Positions 8,143-17,090 are shown, numbered from the stretch's first letter. The stretch is 64,000 nt of DNA from Actinoallomurus bryophytorum (GCF_006716425.1 NZ_VFOZ01000001.1:62001-126000); one strand, 5' to 3'. Notes: generated from the letters alone by a model not told the origin. Numbers and translations are program-made.

Positions 8143-8991
8143 ATGGCGCTTCGGCCACCGGCGCGAACCATGACCGCGACCGCCTGCACCCTGCTCGCCG
8201 CGAGCGGCCTGACCGCGTGTCACCACACCACGGACCCGCGGTCGGCGGCCGGTACGCCCACGGCCTCCAGGTCCGGCGGGCACGCGCGATCGCGGCGCCC
8301 GGCCGGGCGCCGCAGCGCCGGACCGCCGGCCACCAGGCGACCGGGCGGGAACACGGCCACGACGGCGCAGGTGACGCGGACGGTGGAGCCGTCCGGCCCG
8401 CTCCCTCCGGTGCTCAGCCGCATCCCGGTGCACGGAAAGATCGTGTTCATCACCATCGACGACGGCTGGGGGGAGAAGGACCCCGCGTTCGTCCGGCTGA
8501 TCCGCGAACGCCGCGTTCCCGTGACGCTGTTCCTCACGGACCTGGCCATCAGGAAGGACTACGGCTACTTCCGCGGGCTGCAGCGGGCGGGCGCGCTCAT
8601 CGAGGACCACACGATGACCCATCCGTACCTGCCCAAACTGTCCTACGCGCGGCAGAAGGAGCAGATCTGCGCCTCGGCCGACATCTACGCCAGTCAGTAC
8701 GGCTCGCGGCCGACGCTGTTCCGCGCCCCGTACGGCGCGACCGGGCGCGACACGCTGAGGGCCGCGCGGGACTGCGGGATGAAGGCCGTGTTCTTCTGGC
8801 GCGAGGTCGTCACCGGCGGCCGGATCGCGTATCAGACCTCCGGCCGGCTGCACCCGGGCGACATTCTGCTCGTGCACTTCAACCCGAACATGACGGCCGA
8901 TTTCAAGCGCCTGTTGCACACCGTGGAGAAACAGGGTTTCAAGCCGGGCGCCATCAGGAAGTACCTGCCCGCACGCTATTTCCGCCAGTGA
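8143..8991 (+). CDS. Secreted lipoprotein polysaccharide deacetylase (NodB domain)
   Basis: 282 residues. The N-terminus has a short hydrophobic signal ending in a lipobox (LTAC near residue 26), then a low-complexity Arg/Pro/Thr linker, then a NodB domain from about residue 95. Catalytic motifs are visible: TIDDGW (the Asp-Asp pair), DHTMTHPYL (metal-binding HxxxH), RAPYGA and a late LVHFN. It should de-N-acetylate peptidoglycan, chitin-like or cell-wall glycans outside the membrane. The start MALRPPART follows a weak G-rich ribosome site. The next genes are the secreted beta-helix pair on the same strand, so a joint cell-surface role is possible. Confidence 0.88.
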   Translation: MALRPPARTMTATACTLLAASGLTACHHTTDPRSAAGTPTASRSGGHARSRRPAGRRSAGPPATRRPGGNTATTAQVTRTVEPSGPLPPVLSRIPVHGKIVFITIDDGWGEKDPAFVRLIRERRVPVTLFLTDLAIRKDYGYFRGLQRAGALIEDHTMTHPYLPKLSYARQKEQICASADIYASQYGSRPTLFRAPYGATGRDTLRAARDCGMKAVFFWREVVTGGRIAYQTSGRLHPGDILLVHFNPNMTADFKRLLHTVEKQGFKPGAIRKYLPARYFRQ

Positions 8992-9172
8992 CCCTCGTTT
9001 GACCCCGGCGGCCTCCGCGGAAAGCGGCCGCAAAGGCTGATCGATTTTTGGAGATACGCGAACGGCGCCGCCGTGTGATCTCCCCCGCCCATGTTCTTCT
9101 GCTTCCAGCGAACGACAGGACAGGTCTGTCCGTCGATCTGAAACGCATCCAATTCAGGCTGAGGGCGGTCTA

Positions 9173-10069
9173 ATGGGCTCATTTTCGAGGGTAACGGGCG
9201 GTGCAGGGGCCGCCCTACTCGCGGGAGGAACGCTGATCACGGCTTCCCCGGCGCAGTCGATGGCGAGCGGACCACGCGTCGTGAGAGTTCCGTGCAGTGC
9301 GGCCGCTCTCGCCGCGTCGATCACGACGGCCAACACCATCCCAGCGGTGCTCCGGCTCCGGGCGAACTGCACCTACAGCATCACGACCCCCACGACCGCG
9401 GCCACCGGCCTGCCCGCCATCACCGGAGACGTCACCCTGACCGGCGGCCCAGGGACGACGATCCGCCGCGACCCGGCCGCGCCCACCATCTTCCGCATCC
9501 TGGACGTCGCCGCGGGCGGCACACTCCGCGTGACCCGGATCACCATCGCGAACGGGGTCACCGCCGGCCTCGGTGGCGGCATCCAGAACGCCGGCACGCT
9601 CGTGCTCCGCCAGACGACACTGACAGGGAACAGAGCCGGAAACGGCGGTGCCGTCGCCAACAACGCGGCCGCCACGGCGACGATCTCCCGCACCCTGCTC
9701 ACCGCGAACACCACCACCGGCGTCGGGGGCGGCGGACTGATCAATTCGAGCACGCTGACGGTGATCGACTCGATCATCTCGGCGAACGTCGCACCGATCA
9801 ACGGCGGCGGCGTGAACACTCAGTCCGCGGGCACCACCCGGCTCATCCAGACCACCCTCGACCACAACACGTCGGGCGGCCTCGGCGGCGGACTCTCCAA
9901 CCTCGGCACCACCTCACTGGACCGCACCCTGGTCAGCGCCAACCGCGGATCCAGCGGCGGCGGAATCGCGAGCGGCAACACCAACGTCACACTCGTCCGG
10001 TCGATCGTGCGGAACAACATCCCCGACAACTGCAACCCGCTCAACACCATCCCGGGCTGCGTCGGCTGA
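9173..10069 (+). CDS. Secreted right-handed beta-helix repeat protein, copy 1
   Basis: 298 residues starting MGSFSRVTGGAGAALLAGGT, a short hydrophobic signal with a likely cleavage after the AQSMA region. The body is rich in Gly, Thr, Asn and Ser with irregular 20-25-residue repeats of the type GGGI-N-GTL-(hydrophobic)-T-L-NR: GLGGGIQNAGTLVLRQTTLT, GNGGAVANNAAATATISRTL, GVGGGGLINSSTLTVIDSII, PINGGGVNTQSAGTTRLIQT, GLGGGLSNLGTTSLDRTLVS. This is the pattern of parallel beta-helix (polymorphic outer-membrane/pectate-lyase-like) proteins. Two cysteines near the C-terminus (DNC...PGC) and two near the N-terminus (PCS, NCT) may form disulfides. No catalytic residues of polysaccharide lyases are recognisable, so the function is unknown; a surface adhesin is a guess. 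Confidence 0.82.
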   Translation: MGSFSRVTGGAGAALLAGGTLITASPAQSMASGPRVVRVPCSAAALAASITTANTIPAVLRLRANCTYSITTPTTAATGLPAITGDVTLTGGPGTTIRRDPAAPTIFRILDVAAGGTLRVTRITIANGVTAGLGGGIQNAGTLVLRQTTLTGNRAGNGGAVANNAAATATISRTLLTANTTTGVGGGGLINSSTLTVIDSIISANVAPINGGGVNTQSAGTTRLIQTTLDHNTSGGLGGGLSNLGTTSLDRTLVSANRGSSGGGIASGNTNVTLVRSIVRNNIPDNCNPLNTIPGCVG

Positions 10070-10340
10070 CCGGGCACGACGGCGGAACGACATACTCCGG
10101 CCGTGAGGCAAGGAGACCGGTTTCCGAACGCGGAGCCGGCAGGGTGTGCGGGCACGGTATTTCCGCCGGCGCACCGGCGACCCCTGCGAAAAGCCGCCGC
10201 AAAGGCTGATCGATTTTTGGAGATATGCGAACGGCCGCCGCCGTGTGATCCCCTCGCACGTGTTCTTCTGCTTCCGGCGAAACGGCGGGGCGTTCCGTCC
10301 GTCGCGCTTTACGCATCTGATTCCGGCTGAGGGCAGTCTA

Positions 10341-11237
10341 ATGGGTTCATTCTCGAAGGTAACGGGAGGTGCGGGGGCCGCCGTGCTCGCGGGGACAACG
10401 CTGATCATGGCGTTCCCGGCGCAGTCGATGGCGAGCGGGCCACGCGTGGTGAAGGTTCCGTGCAGTGCGGCCGCTCTCGCCGCGTCGATCACGACGGCCA
10501 ACACCATCCCGTCGGTGCTCCGGCTCAGGGCGAACTGCACCTACAGCATCACTACCCCCACGACCGTGGCCACCGGCCTGCCGGCCATCACCGGGAACGT
10601 CACCCTGACCGGCGGCCCGGGGACGACGATCCGCCGCGACCCGGCCGTGCCCACCATCTTCCGCATCCTGGACGTCGTCGCGGGCGGCACACTCCGTGTA
10701 ACCGGGATCGCCATCGCGAACGGGGCCAGCGCCGGTCTCGGCGGCGGCATCCAGAACGCCGGCACGCTCGTGCTCCGCCGCGTCACGATGTCGGGGAACC
10801 GCGCCGGAAACGGCGGCGGGGTCTCCAATGCCGCGACCGGCACGGCGACGATCTCACGCAGCCTGCTCAACGCGAACACCACGACCAGCGTCGGGGGCGG
10901 CGGACTGATCAATTTCGGCACGCTGACGGTGACCGGCTCGATCATCTCGGCGAACGTCGCACCGATCAACGGCGGCGGCCTGAACACTCAGCCCGGGGGT
11001 ATCAGCCGGCTCGTCCGGACCACCCTCGACCACAACACGTCGGGCGGCCTCGGCGGCGGACTCTCCAATCTGGGTACCACCTCGCTGGACCGCACCCTGG
11101 TCAGCGCCAACCGCGGATCCAGCGGCGGCGGAATCGCGAGCGGCAACACCAACGTCACACTCGTCCGGTCGATCGTGCGGAACAACATCCCCGACAACTG
11201 CAACCCGCTCAACACCATCCCGGGCTGCGTCGGCTGA
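10341..11237 (+). CDS. Secreted right-handed beta-helix repeat protein, copy 2
   Basis: 298 residues, the same length as the upstream copy and similar throughout. The C-terminal segment after SLDRTLVSANRG is identical. The frame is open 195 bases upstream, but the start used here matches copy 1 (MGSFSKVTGGAGAAVLAG) and follows the same GAGGGC spacing. Most differences are conservative (T/S, A/V, R/K), and frame and repeat register are intact, so both copies look functional. It has its own copy of the leader, so the two genes are probably transcribed from equivalent signals rather than only by read-through. The 44-bp palindrome follows the stop. Confidence 0.82.
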   Translation: MGSFSKVTGGAGAAVLAGTTLIMAFPAQSMASGPRVVKVPCSAAALAASITTANTIPSVLRLRANCTYSITTPTTVATGLPAITGNVTLTGGPGTTIRRDPAVPTIFRILDVVAGGTLRVTGIAIANGASAGLGGGIQNAGTLVLRRVTMSGNRAGNGGGVSNAATGTATISRSLLNANTTTSVGGGGLINFGTLTVTGSIISANVAPINGGGLNTQPGGISRLVRTTLDHNTSGGLGGGLSNLGTTSLDRTLVSANRGSSGGGIASGNTNVTLVRSIVRNNIPDNCNPLNTIPGCVG

Positions 11238-11302
11238 CCAGAGGCGGCGGAGCTCGGTACCGCCATGGCCGAGCGCCCGGACGACGACCTGGCCCACCTG
11301 CT

Positions 11303-11346
11303 ATAAAGATGCGGGCCCCGCAATATTGCGGGGCCCGCATCTTTAT
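11303..11346. terminator. 44-bp perfect palindrome: bidirectional terminator or operator
   Basis: The left arm starts ATAAAGATGCGGGCCCCGC and continues to the centre AAT|ATT; the right arm is its exact complement, ending at 11346. As RNA it makes a very stable stem with an A-run on one side and a T-run on the other, which suits a bidirectional intrinsic terminator after the beta-helix genes. It ends only 15 bases before the tetR start, so it must also overlap or abut the tetR promoter and could serve as operator. Confidence 0.75.
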
Positions 11347-11361
11347 GCGTACAGTCGGGGT

Positions 11362-11979
11362 ATGACCACGTCGCGCGCTCCCGGACATCGGGAGCGCAAG
11401 AAGCAGCAGACCCGTGAGGCGCTCAGCTGGGCCGCGCTGCGGCTCTCGGTCGAGCGCGGTTTCGGCAACGTCCTGGTCGAGGACATCGCCGCCGATGCCG
11501 GCGTCTCGCCGCGCACCTTCAACAACTACTTCTCCAGCAAGGCCGAGGCCATCGTCTGGCGCCAGCTCGACCGCCTCCGCCGTATCGCCGAGCTGCTGCG
11601 AGAGCGGCCGCCGGGCGAACCCCTCTGGGAGGCCATCACCGCCGTGGTCACGCTGACCTTCGACCACGGCGACTCGCTCCCGGACGAGCGGTGGACCACG
11701 GGCGTACGGCTCGTCCTCGGCGAGATGGATCTCCAGGGAGAGCTGGTGAAGGGCGGTGCGGCGATCGAGCGGGACTGCGCCGCCGCGATCGCCGAACGGA
11801 CCGGGACCGACGCGGACCACGACCTGTACCCGCTGCTGGTGGCCGCGGCCGTGAGCGCCGCCATCCGGGTCTCCAGCGAGCAGTGGCTGCGCACCGACCC
11901 GCCGGTCCCGCTGTCCACGCTGCTGCGCGACGCCCTTGGCCGGCTCGCGGCCGGCCTGCCCGTCCCCGACGCCGGATAG
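11362..11979 (+). CDS. TetR family transcriptional regulator
   Basis: 205 residues from MTTSRAPGHRERKKQQTREA. The TetR helix-turn-helix occupies about residues 15-60 (ALSWAALRLSVERGFGNVLV, then EDIAADAGVSPRTFNNYFSS). The RTFNNYF form is the variant seen in regulators of monooxygenase or efflux genes. The ATG lies 15 bases after the palindrome and no clear ribosome site precedes it, so a leaderless transcript from a TACAGT box at about 11350-11355 is possible. A FAD monooxygenase follows 63 bases later on the same strand and is the probable target. Confidence 0.9.
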   Translation: MTTSRAPGHRERKKQQTREALSWAALRLSVERGFGNVLVEDIAADAGVSPRTFNNYFSSKAEAIVWRQLDRLRRIAELLRERPPGEPLWEAITAVVTLTFDHGDSLPDERWTTGVRLVLGEMDLQGELVKGGAAIERDCAAAIAERTGTDADHDLYPLLVAAAVSAAIRVSSEQWLRTDPPVPLSTLLRDALGRLAAGLPVPDAG

Positions 11980-12042
11980 TCCCCGCGAACAACGGCCCCG
12001 CCGCGGGGCCATCTCGCCATGCCCGAACGACGGAGGAACCCC

Positions 12043-13539
12043 ATGACGACCGATGTCGCCATCATCGGCAGCGGCCCCAACGGCCTGCTGCTCGCCTGCG
12101 AACTCGCCCTGGCCGGCGTACGCCCCGTAGTGCTCGAACGGCTGAGGGGAGGCGCCGAGATGCCCAAGGCCAACGGACTGGTCGGCCGCGTCGTCCAGGC
12201 TCTGGACTACCGCGGCCTGTACGAGCGGCTCAGCGGTGCGGACCGACCCCCGACGCCGATGCCGGGCTTCCAGTTCGGCGCGCTGCCGCTGGCGCTGTCC
12301 GCGCTGGAGGACAACCCGATGTACGTGCTCCCCATCCCCCAGCGGCGGCTGGAGGAGCTCCTCGAACAGCGTGCGAACGAGCTGGGCGTGGAGATCCGGC
12401 GCGGCCATGAGCTGCGCACGCTGCGCCAGACCGCCGACCAGGTGGTCGCCGAGGTCGACGGTCCGGACGGACGCTACGAGCTGGCGGCCCGCTTCCTCGT
12501 CGGCGCCGACGGCGGGCGCAGCACCGTGCGCAAGCAGTGCGGGATCGACTTTCCCGGGATCACCGACCGCGGCTTCGTGAGCCGCAACGGGCAGGTCGTC
12601 ATCGATCCTCCCTTCGCCGTCGCCGGGACCGGCGAGCTGGAGGTGCCCGGCCACGGAAGGCTCCGGCCCGGGACGTTCACCCGCACCGAGCACGGCATGT
12701 TCGCGTTCGGCATGTTCCAGCCCGGCCTCTACCGGGTGAGCGCCATCGAGTGGGCTCCGACGCCGCTGGAGGACAGCACGTCCATGCCGCTGGAGGAGCT
12801 GCGGGAGGCCGTGGGCCGGGTACTCGGCGCCGACCTGCCGATGCGCGAGCCGGACGAGCCCGCGGCGATGCGCAGGGCCACCGGCACCAACTCCCGGCAG
12901 GCCGAGCACTACCGGCAGGGACGGGTGTTCCTCGTCGGCGACGCCGCCCACGTGCACTCCGGGATCGGCGGTCCCGGCCTGAACCTCGGCATGCAGGACG
13001 TGCTCAACCTCGGCTGGAAGCTGGCCGCCACGATCAACGGCTGGGCTCCGGAGGGCCTGCTCGGCACCTACGAGAGCGAGCGGCACCCGGCGGGCGCGCG
13101 CGTCATCATGCACACCCGCGCTCAGCTGGCCCTGACCTCGCCGGGCCCGAACATCACCGCGGTGCGCGAACTGTTCGGCGAGCTGCTTACCGACACCGGC
13201 AACATCCGCCGCATCGCCGAGCTCATGTCCGGCGCGGACGTCCGTTACGGCGACGGCTCCGGGCACCCGATGACCGGCCGCTGGATGCCGGACCTCCCCC
13301 TGAGCACGGAGACCGGCCCCACCAGGGTCGCCGAACTGCTGCGCGGCGGCCGGCCCCTGCTCCTCACCGCGACGGGCGGCACCATGAAGGCCTGGACCGA
13401 CCGCGTGGACGTGATCGTCACCGCCGACGCCCCCGCCGAGACCGTCCTGATCCGCCCGGACGGCTACGTGGCCTGGGCGGGCGCTGACGGCGACGGGCTG
13501 GAGGACGCCCTGCGCACCTGGTTCGGCGCGCCCGCCTGA
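12043..13539 (+). CDS. FAD-dependent aromatic monooxygenase (PheA/TfdB type)
   Basis: 498 residues from the ATG at 12043 after a GGAGGAA ribosome site. It is a class A flavoprotein hydroxylase: the dinucleotide motif VAIIGSGPNGLLLACELALA is at the N-terminus, the DG motif FLVGADGGRSTVRKQC near residue 160, and the GD motif VFLVGDAAHVHSGIGGPGLN near residue 300. A C-terminal thioredoxin-like extension with VIVTADAPAETVLIRPDGYV is typical of PheA/TfdB, MhpA and rifampicin-monooxygenase relatives. It would hydroxylate an aromatic or polyketide substrate with NAD(P)H and O2. The upstream TetR suggests induction by a xenobiotic or antibiotic. The substrate is not determinable. Confidence 0.92.
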   Translation: MTTDVAIIGSGPNGLLLACELALAGVRPVVLERLRGGAEMPKANGLVGRVVQALDYRGLYERLSGADRPPTPMPGFQFGALPLALSALEDNPMYVLPIPQRRLEELLEQRANELGVEIRRGHELRTLRQTADQVVAEVDGPDGRYELAARFLVGADGGRSTVRKQCGIDFPGITDRGFVSRNGQVVIDPPFAVAGTGELEVPGHGRLRPGTFTRTEHGMFAFGMFQPGLYRVSAIEWAPTPLEDSTSMPLEELREAVGRVLGADLPMREPDEPAAMRRATGTNSRQAEHYRQGRVFLVGDAAHVHSGIGGPGLNLGMQDVLNLGWKLAATINGWAPEGLLGTYESERHPAGARVIMHTRAQLALTSPGPNITAVRELFGELLTDTGNIRRIAELMSGADVRYGDGSGHPMTGRWMPDLPLSTETGPTRVAELLRGGRPLLLTATGGTMKAWTDRVDVIVTADAPAETVLIRPDGYVAWAGADGDGLEDALRTWFGAPA

Positions 13540-13584
13540 CCGCCGGCCGGCCTCCTGACGTGTGAGCGCTACCGGCGTACGGGC

Positions 13585-13605
13585 TTGAAGCTCCTGTTAG
13601 GGGAG
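13585..13605 (+). promoter_or_regulatory. Possible MerR-type promoter element
   Basis: TTGAAG (13585-13590) is followed directly by CTCCTGTTAGGGGAG, an imperfect dyad (CTCC/GGAG) ending at 13605, 17 bases before the merR start. MerR-family promoters place a dyad just downstream of a TTGA-type -35 box with an overlong spacer. No convincing -10 box is visible, so this is tentative. Confidence 0.35.
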
Positions 13606-13621
13606 GCGAGAGGGTGGGGAC

Positions 13622-14560
13622 ATGGACGGCGACACGCTCTACTCGATCGGTGATCTGGCCCGGCGGACCGGACTGACGGTCAAGGCCATTCGGTTCTACT
13701 CCGACCGCGGAATCGTGCCGCCGGCCGACCGCAGCCCGGCCGGTCACCGCCTCTACGGCATCGACGCCGTCGCGCGCCTGGACCTCGTACGGACCCTGCG
13801 GGACCTGGGACTGGACCTCGCCACGATCCGAAAGGTCGTGGACCGGGAGATCTCGCTTCCCGACGTCGCGCGGGCGCATGCCGAAGCACTGGCGGTGCGG
13901 ATCCGGACGCTGCGCCTGCGGCACGCGGTGCTGACGGCGGTGGCCGAGCGCGGGTCCACCCCGGAGGAGATGGATCTCATGCACAAGCTGGCCAGGCTTT
14001 CGGAGGACGAGCGTCGGCGTCTGATCGGCGATTTCCTCGACACCGCCTTCGGCGGCCTGGACGCGGACGCCGGATTCGCGGGCATCAGGCGCTCGATGAC
14101 GCCCGAGCTGCCCAGCGATCCCGGGCCCGGGCAGGTCGAGGCGTGGGTGGAGCTGGCCGAACTCTCCCAGGACCCGGATTTTCGCGCCGGCATGCGGCGC
14201 GTGGCCGAGCACCACGCGGCCGAGCGTGCCCAGGGCGACACCACGGCCCCGCGCCGCGACCCTGCCGCGATGGTCCGTGACCAGGTCGGCCCGGCCCTGG
14301 TGGCCGGCATCGAGCCGATCTCGCCTCAGGCCGACGCGATCGTCGCGGCGGTCACGGCCCAGTACGCGCGCGTCTTGGGCCGCCCCGACGACGTCGGCCT
14401 TCGGCGCCGGCTGTCGATCCGCCTGGAGAGCGCGAACGACCCTCGCCGGGAGCGGTACCTTCGGCTGCTCGCAGTGATCAACGGCTGGCCGGCCCCGGAA
14501 AGCCTGGCGCCGGCGCTCGACTGGTTCGTGGCGGCCTTGCGCGCCCGTACACCCGCGTAG
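13622..14560 (+). CDS. MerR family transcriptional regulator with long helical C-terminus
   Basis: 312 residues. The MerR winged helix fills residues 6-75 (LYSIGDLARRTGLTVKAIRF, then YSDRGIVPPADRSPAGHRLY and a typical LGLDLATIRKVVDREISL coil). The rest is a long alpha-helical region with no recognisable ligand domain, like actinomycete MerR proteins whose C-terminus senses small molecules. The ATG follows a GGGAGGCGAGAGGGTGGGGA purine stretch. The upstream dyad may be its own operator. It is not obviously linked to the flanking genes: the FAD monooxygenase ends 82 bases upstream, and the molybdenum hydroxylase converges from the other side. Confidence 0.9.
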   Translation: MDGDTLYSIGDLARRTGLTVKAIRFYSDRGIVPPADRSPAGHRLYGIDAVARLDLVRTLRDLGLDLATIRKVVDREISLPDVARAHAEALAVRIRTLRLRHAVLTAVAERGSTPEEMDLMHKLARLSEDERRRLIGDFLDTAFGGLDADAGFAGIRRSMTPELPSDPGPGQVEAWVELAELSQDPDFRAGMRRVAEHHAAERAQGDTTAPRRDPAAMVRDQVGPALVAGIEPISPQADAIVAAVTAQYARVLGRPDDVGLRRRLSIRLESANDPRRERYLRLLAVINGWPAPESLAPALDWFVAALRARTPA

Positions 14561-14611
14561 CGGTCCGGTCCCGCCGCGACCTGGCCGCCGGCCGTAGCGG
14601 GGCGGGGCGGC

Positions 14612-17023
14612 TCAGGACGTCGCGCCGGAACGGGCGCGGTTGGTCGGCTCGGCCGTGCCCGCCGCGGCGTCCAGACGCAGGTGGTACAGCTCCGATGGGG
14701 AGATCGGCATCCGCGAGATGCGGATGCCCTCCGCGTCCTCGATCGCGGCGGCGATGACCGCCGAGACCGGGATGACGCCGGCCTCACCGGCGCCCTTGAT
14801 GCCGAGCGGGTTCAGCGGTGACGCCGTCTCCATGTGGCCGGTCTCGATACGGGGGATCTCAGTGGCGTACGGCATGAGGAAGTCCATGAACGATGCGTTG
14901 AGCAGCTGTCCCTCGGTGTCGTAGACCATCCGTTCGTACAGCGCGCCGCCGACGCCCTGCGCCACTCCCCCGTGGATCTGCCCCTCCACGATCCTGGGGT
15001 TGATGAGCCTCCCGCAGTCGTGCAGCACGGCGTACCGCAGGATGCGCACCTCGGCGGTGTCCGGGTCGGTCTCCACGATCGCGGCGTGCATCCCGGAGGC
15101 GAAGGTCGAGCGCAGTGGCGAGTAGTAGTCCTTGCCCTCCAGGCCGGGCTCACCGGTCAGCGGTGGCGCGTCGGCCGAGCCGCCCACGACGAACTGGGTC
15201 GCCTGCTTGGCCGCTTCGTCGAAGGCGTACCTGAGCGGGTTGGACAGCACCGCGACCGTGCGCAGCGGGATCGAGGCCGTCGCGTCGCCCTTGACCCGCA
15301 CGACTCCCTCGACGATCTCCAGGTCCCTCGGGTCCGCCTCCAGCGCCTCCCCGGCGATGCGCAGGGCCTTCTCGCGCACCTTGCGGGTGGCCAGCGCGAT
15401 GGCGTTGCCGCTCATGACCGCCGCGCGTGAGGCGAAGGTGCCGACCGCGTAGCCGAACCTGCGCGTGTCCCCGGTCGTCACGATCACGTCCTCGATGGGC
15501 ACGCCGAGCTCGGACGCGGCGATCTGCGCGAACACCGTCTGGTGGCCCTGCCCCTGTGAGGTCAGCCCGGTGGAGACGTGCACTCTCCCGCTGGAGTCGA
15601 CCTCGACGTGGCCGCCCTCGTACGGGCCGACGCCGGTGCCCTCGACGTAACAGGCGAGCCCGATGCCGAGGCGCCGGCCCTCCCGCTTCGCGTCGGCGCG
15701 CAGCGCCGCGAAGCCGTCCCAGTCGATCAGCTCCTTGATGCGGCGCAGCATCTCCGGGTAGTCGCCGGAGTCATAGATCAGCGGCCGGCCGTCCTGGAAG
15801 ATCAGCCCCTGGTCGTAGGGGAACTCCTCGGGCCTGATCAGGTTGACCTCGCGTACGGCGGCCCGGTCGAGGCCGAGCTCGTCGGCGATCCGGTCCATCG
15901 TCCGCTCCATGCAGAACGCCGCCTGCGGCCGGCCGGCGCCGCGGTACGGCGTGACGATGACGGTGTTGGTGTAGAGGCTGGTGAACTCCACCCGGTACGC
16001 GCCGGGCTTGTAGGGCCCCAGCAGCTGCGTCGAGGTGATGATCGGCACGATGATGCCGTACGGGGTGTAGGCGCCGTGGTCGTGCTGGATCGTCACGTCC
16101 AGGCCGAGGAGCCGTCCGTCGTCGTCGAAGCCGACCCGTACGTGCTGCACCTGGCCGCGTTCGTGCGCGGAGGAGATGAAGTGCTCGCGCCGGTCCTCGG
16201 TCCACTTGACCTCGCGGTCGATGAGCCGCGCCGCCCAGGGCACCAGGACCTCCTCTGGCCACGGATGCACGATCTTGACGCCGAAGCCGCCGCCGACGTC
16301 CGGCGCGATCACCTCGACCTTGTTCGCGGCCAGGCCGAGCTTGGCGGCGATCGCCATCCGGACACTCGTGGAGGTCTGGGTCGAGGAGTACACGCGCAGC
16401 GACTCGTCGCCGGCGTCCCAGCGCGCGTAGACACCGCGCCCCTCCAGCGGCATCGAGGCGCTCCGCTCGATGTCGAGCCGGAACTCCAGGACGTGGGGCG
16501 CGGCCGAGATCGCGGCGGGCGCGTCGCCGACCTCCTGGAGAAGACGCGCGCCGACGTTGCCGGGCACGTCCTCGTGAACGAGCCGCCCGCCGTCCGCCGC
16601 CTTCTCGATCCCCACGACCGGAGGCAGCGGCTCGTACGTCACCTGGACCCGCTCGGCGGCGTCCTCGGCGAGGTAACGGTCGCGGGCCACCACCATGACG
16701 ATGGGCTCGCCGACGTGCCGGACGACCTCCCGCGCGAGCGGGTAGGCGGTGCGCCCGTGGGTGAGCGCCGGGTGCGGGATCAGCAGCGGCAGCGGCTCCC
16801 CGACGCGGCCCGGCAGGTCCTCCCAGGTGTAGATGGCGACGAGGCCGTCCACCTCGAGCGCGTCGTCCACGTCGATGCCGGTGATCCGCGCGTGCGCGTG
16901 CGGGGACCGGACGAACGCGGCGGCGAGCGCGTCGCGGCCGAAATCGTCGACGTACCGGCCCTGGCCGGTGATCAGGCGCGGGTCCTCACGGCGGACGATC
17001 GGCTCACCGAACATCGAGGTCAA
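14612..17023 (-). CDS. Molybdenum hydroxylase large (molybdopterin-binding) subunit, xanthine/CO dehydrogenase family
   Basis: 803 residues. The first 120 residues are the a/b hammerhead domain (MFGEPIVRREDPRLITGQGR); the rest is the molybdopterin-cytosine-dinucleotide-binding domain. The active-site loop reads TPYRGAGRPQ, i.e. the form II AYRGAGR signature with P for A, not the AYxCSFR loop of true aerobic CO dehydrogenase. Other landmarks are VEVIAPDVGGGFGVKI, TGLTSQGQGHQTVFAQ and the catalytic-Glu region GIKGAGEAGVIPVSAV near the C-terminus. It forms the LMS heterotrimer with the next two genes and likely hydroxylates a purine or another N-heterocycle. The TTG at 17023 lies 5 bases after a GGAGG site, better than the ATG at 17014. 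Confidence 0.92.
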   Translation of the reverse strand: MTSMFGEPIVRREDPRLITGQGRYVDDFGRDALAAAFVRSPHAHARITGIDVDDALEVDGLVAIYTWEDLPGRVGEPLPLLIPHPALTHGRTAYPLAREVVRHVGEPIVMVVARDRYLAEDAAERVQVTYEPLPPVVGIEKAADGGRLVHEDVPGNVGARLLQEVGDAPAAISAAPHVLEFRLDIERSASMPLEGRGVYARWDAGDESLRVYSSTQTSTSVRMAIAAKLGLAANKVEVIAPDVGGGFGVKIVHPWPEEVLVPWAARLIDREVKWTEDRREHFISSAHERGQVQHVRVGFDDDGRLLGLDVTIQHDHGAYTPYGIIVPIITSTQLLGPYKPGAYRVEFTSLYTNTVIVTPYRGAGRPQAAFCMERTMDRIADELGLDRAAVREVNLIRPEEFPYDQGLIFQDGRPLIYDSGDYPEMLRRIKELIDWDGFAALRADAKREGRRLGIGLACYVEGTGVGPYEGGHVEVDSSGRVHVSTGLTSQGQGHQTVFAQIAASELGVPIEDVIVTTGDTRRFGYAVGTFASRAAVMSGNAIALATRKVREKALRIAGEALEADPRDLEIVEGVVRVKGDATASIPLRTVAVLSNPLRYAFDEAAKQATQFVVGGSADAPPLTGEPGLEGKDYYSPLRSTFASGMHAAIVETDPDTAEVRILRYAVLHDCGRLINPRIVEGQIHGGVAQGVGGALYERMVYDTEGQLLNASFMDFLMPYATEIPRIETGHMETASPLNPLGIKGAGEAGVIPVSAVIAAAIEDAEGIRISRMPISPSELYHLRLDAAAGTAEPTNRARSGATS

Positions 17024-17090
17024 AGGGACCTCCTTCGTCGGGGAAGATGACCACCGGGCACCGCGCCTTCGGTTCCCTCGCTCCGCTTCG

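Larger units (their letters stand above)
9004..11239 (+). repeat. Tandem duplication of about 1.17 kb carrying the two beta-helix genes
   Basis: Copy 1 (about 9004-10071) and copy 2 (about 10173-11239) match over the leader, the whole coding sequence and the stop. The offset is 1168 bases in the coding part and 1169 in the leader. The last 155 bases (9917-10071 and 11085-11239) are identical, whereas earlier parts differ by scattered substitutions, and similarity stops just past the stop codons. The uneven divergence suggests gene conversion or a constraint at the 3' end. Confidence 0.9.

Noticed and set aside
9004-11239. CRISPR or short-repeat array
   Set aside because: The repetition is a two-copy gene duplication plus degenerate beta-helix codon repeats; there is no regular repeat-spacer pattern.
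11209-13266. 685-residue open frame on the minus strand
   Set aside because: It runs antisense through tetR and the FAD monooxygenase and even through the palindrome; composition is that of a shadow frame.
15578-17050. 490-residue open frame on the plus strand
   Set aside because: It is antisense to the molybdopterin-binding subunit, Arg/Val/Leu-rich without domains, and arises from GC-rich codon use.
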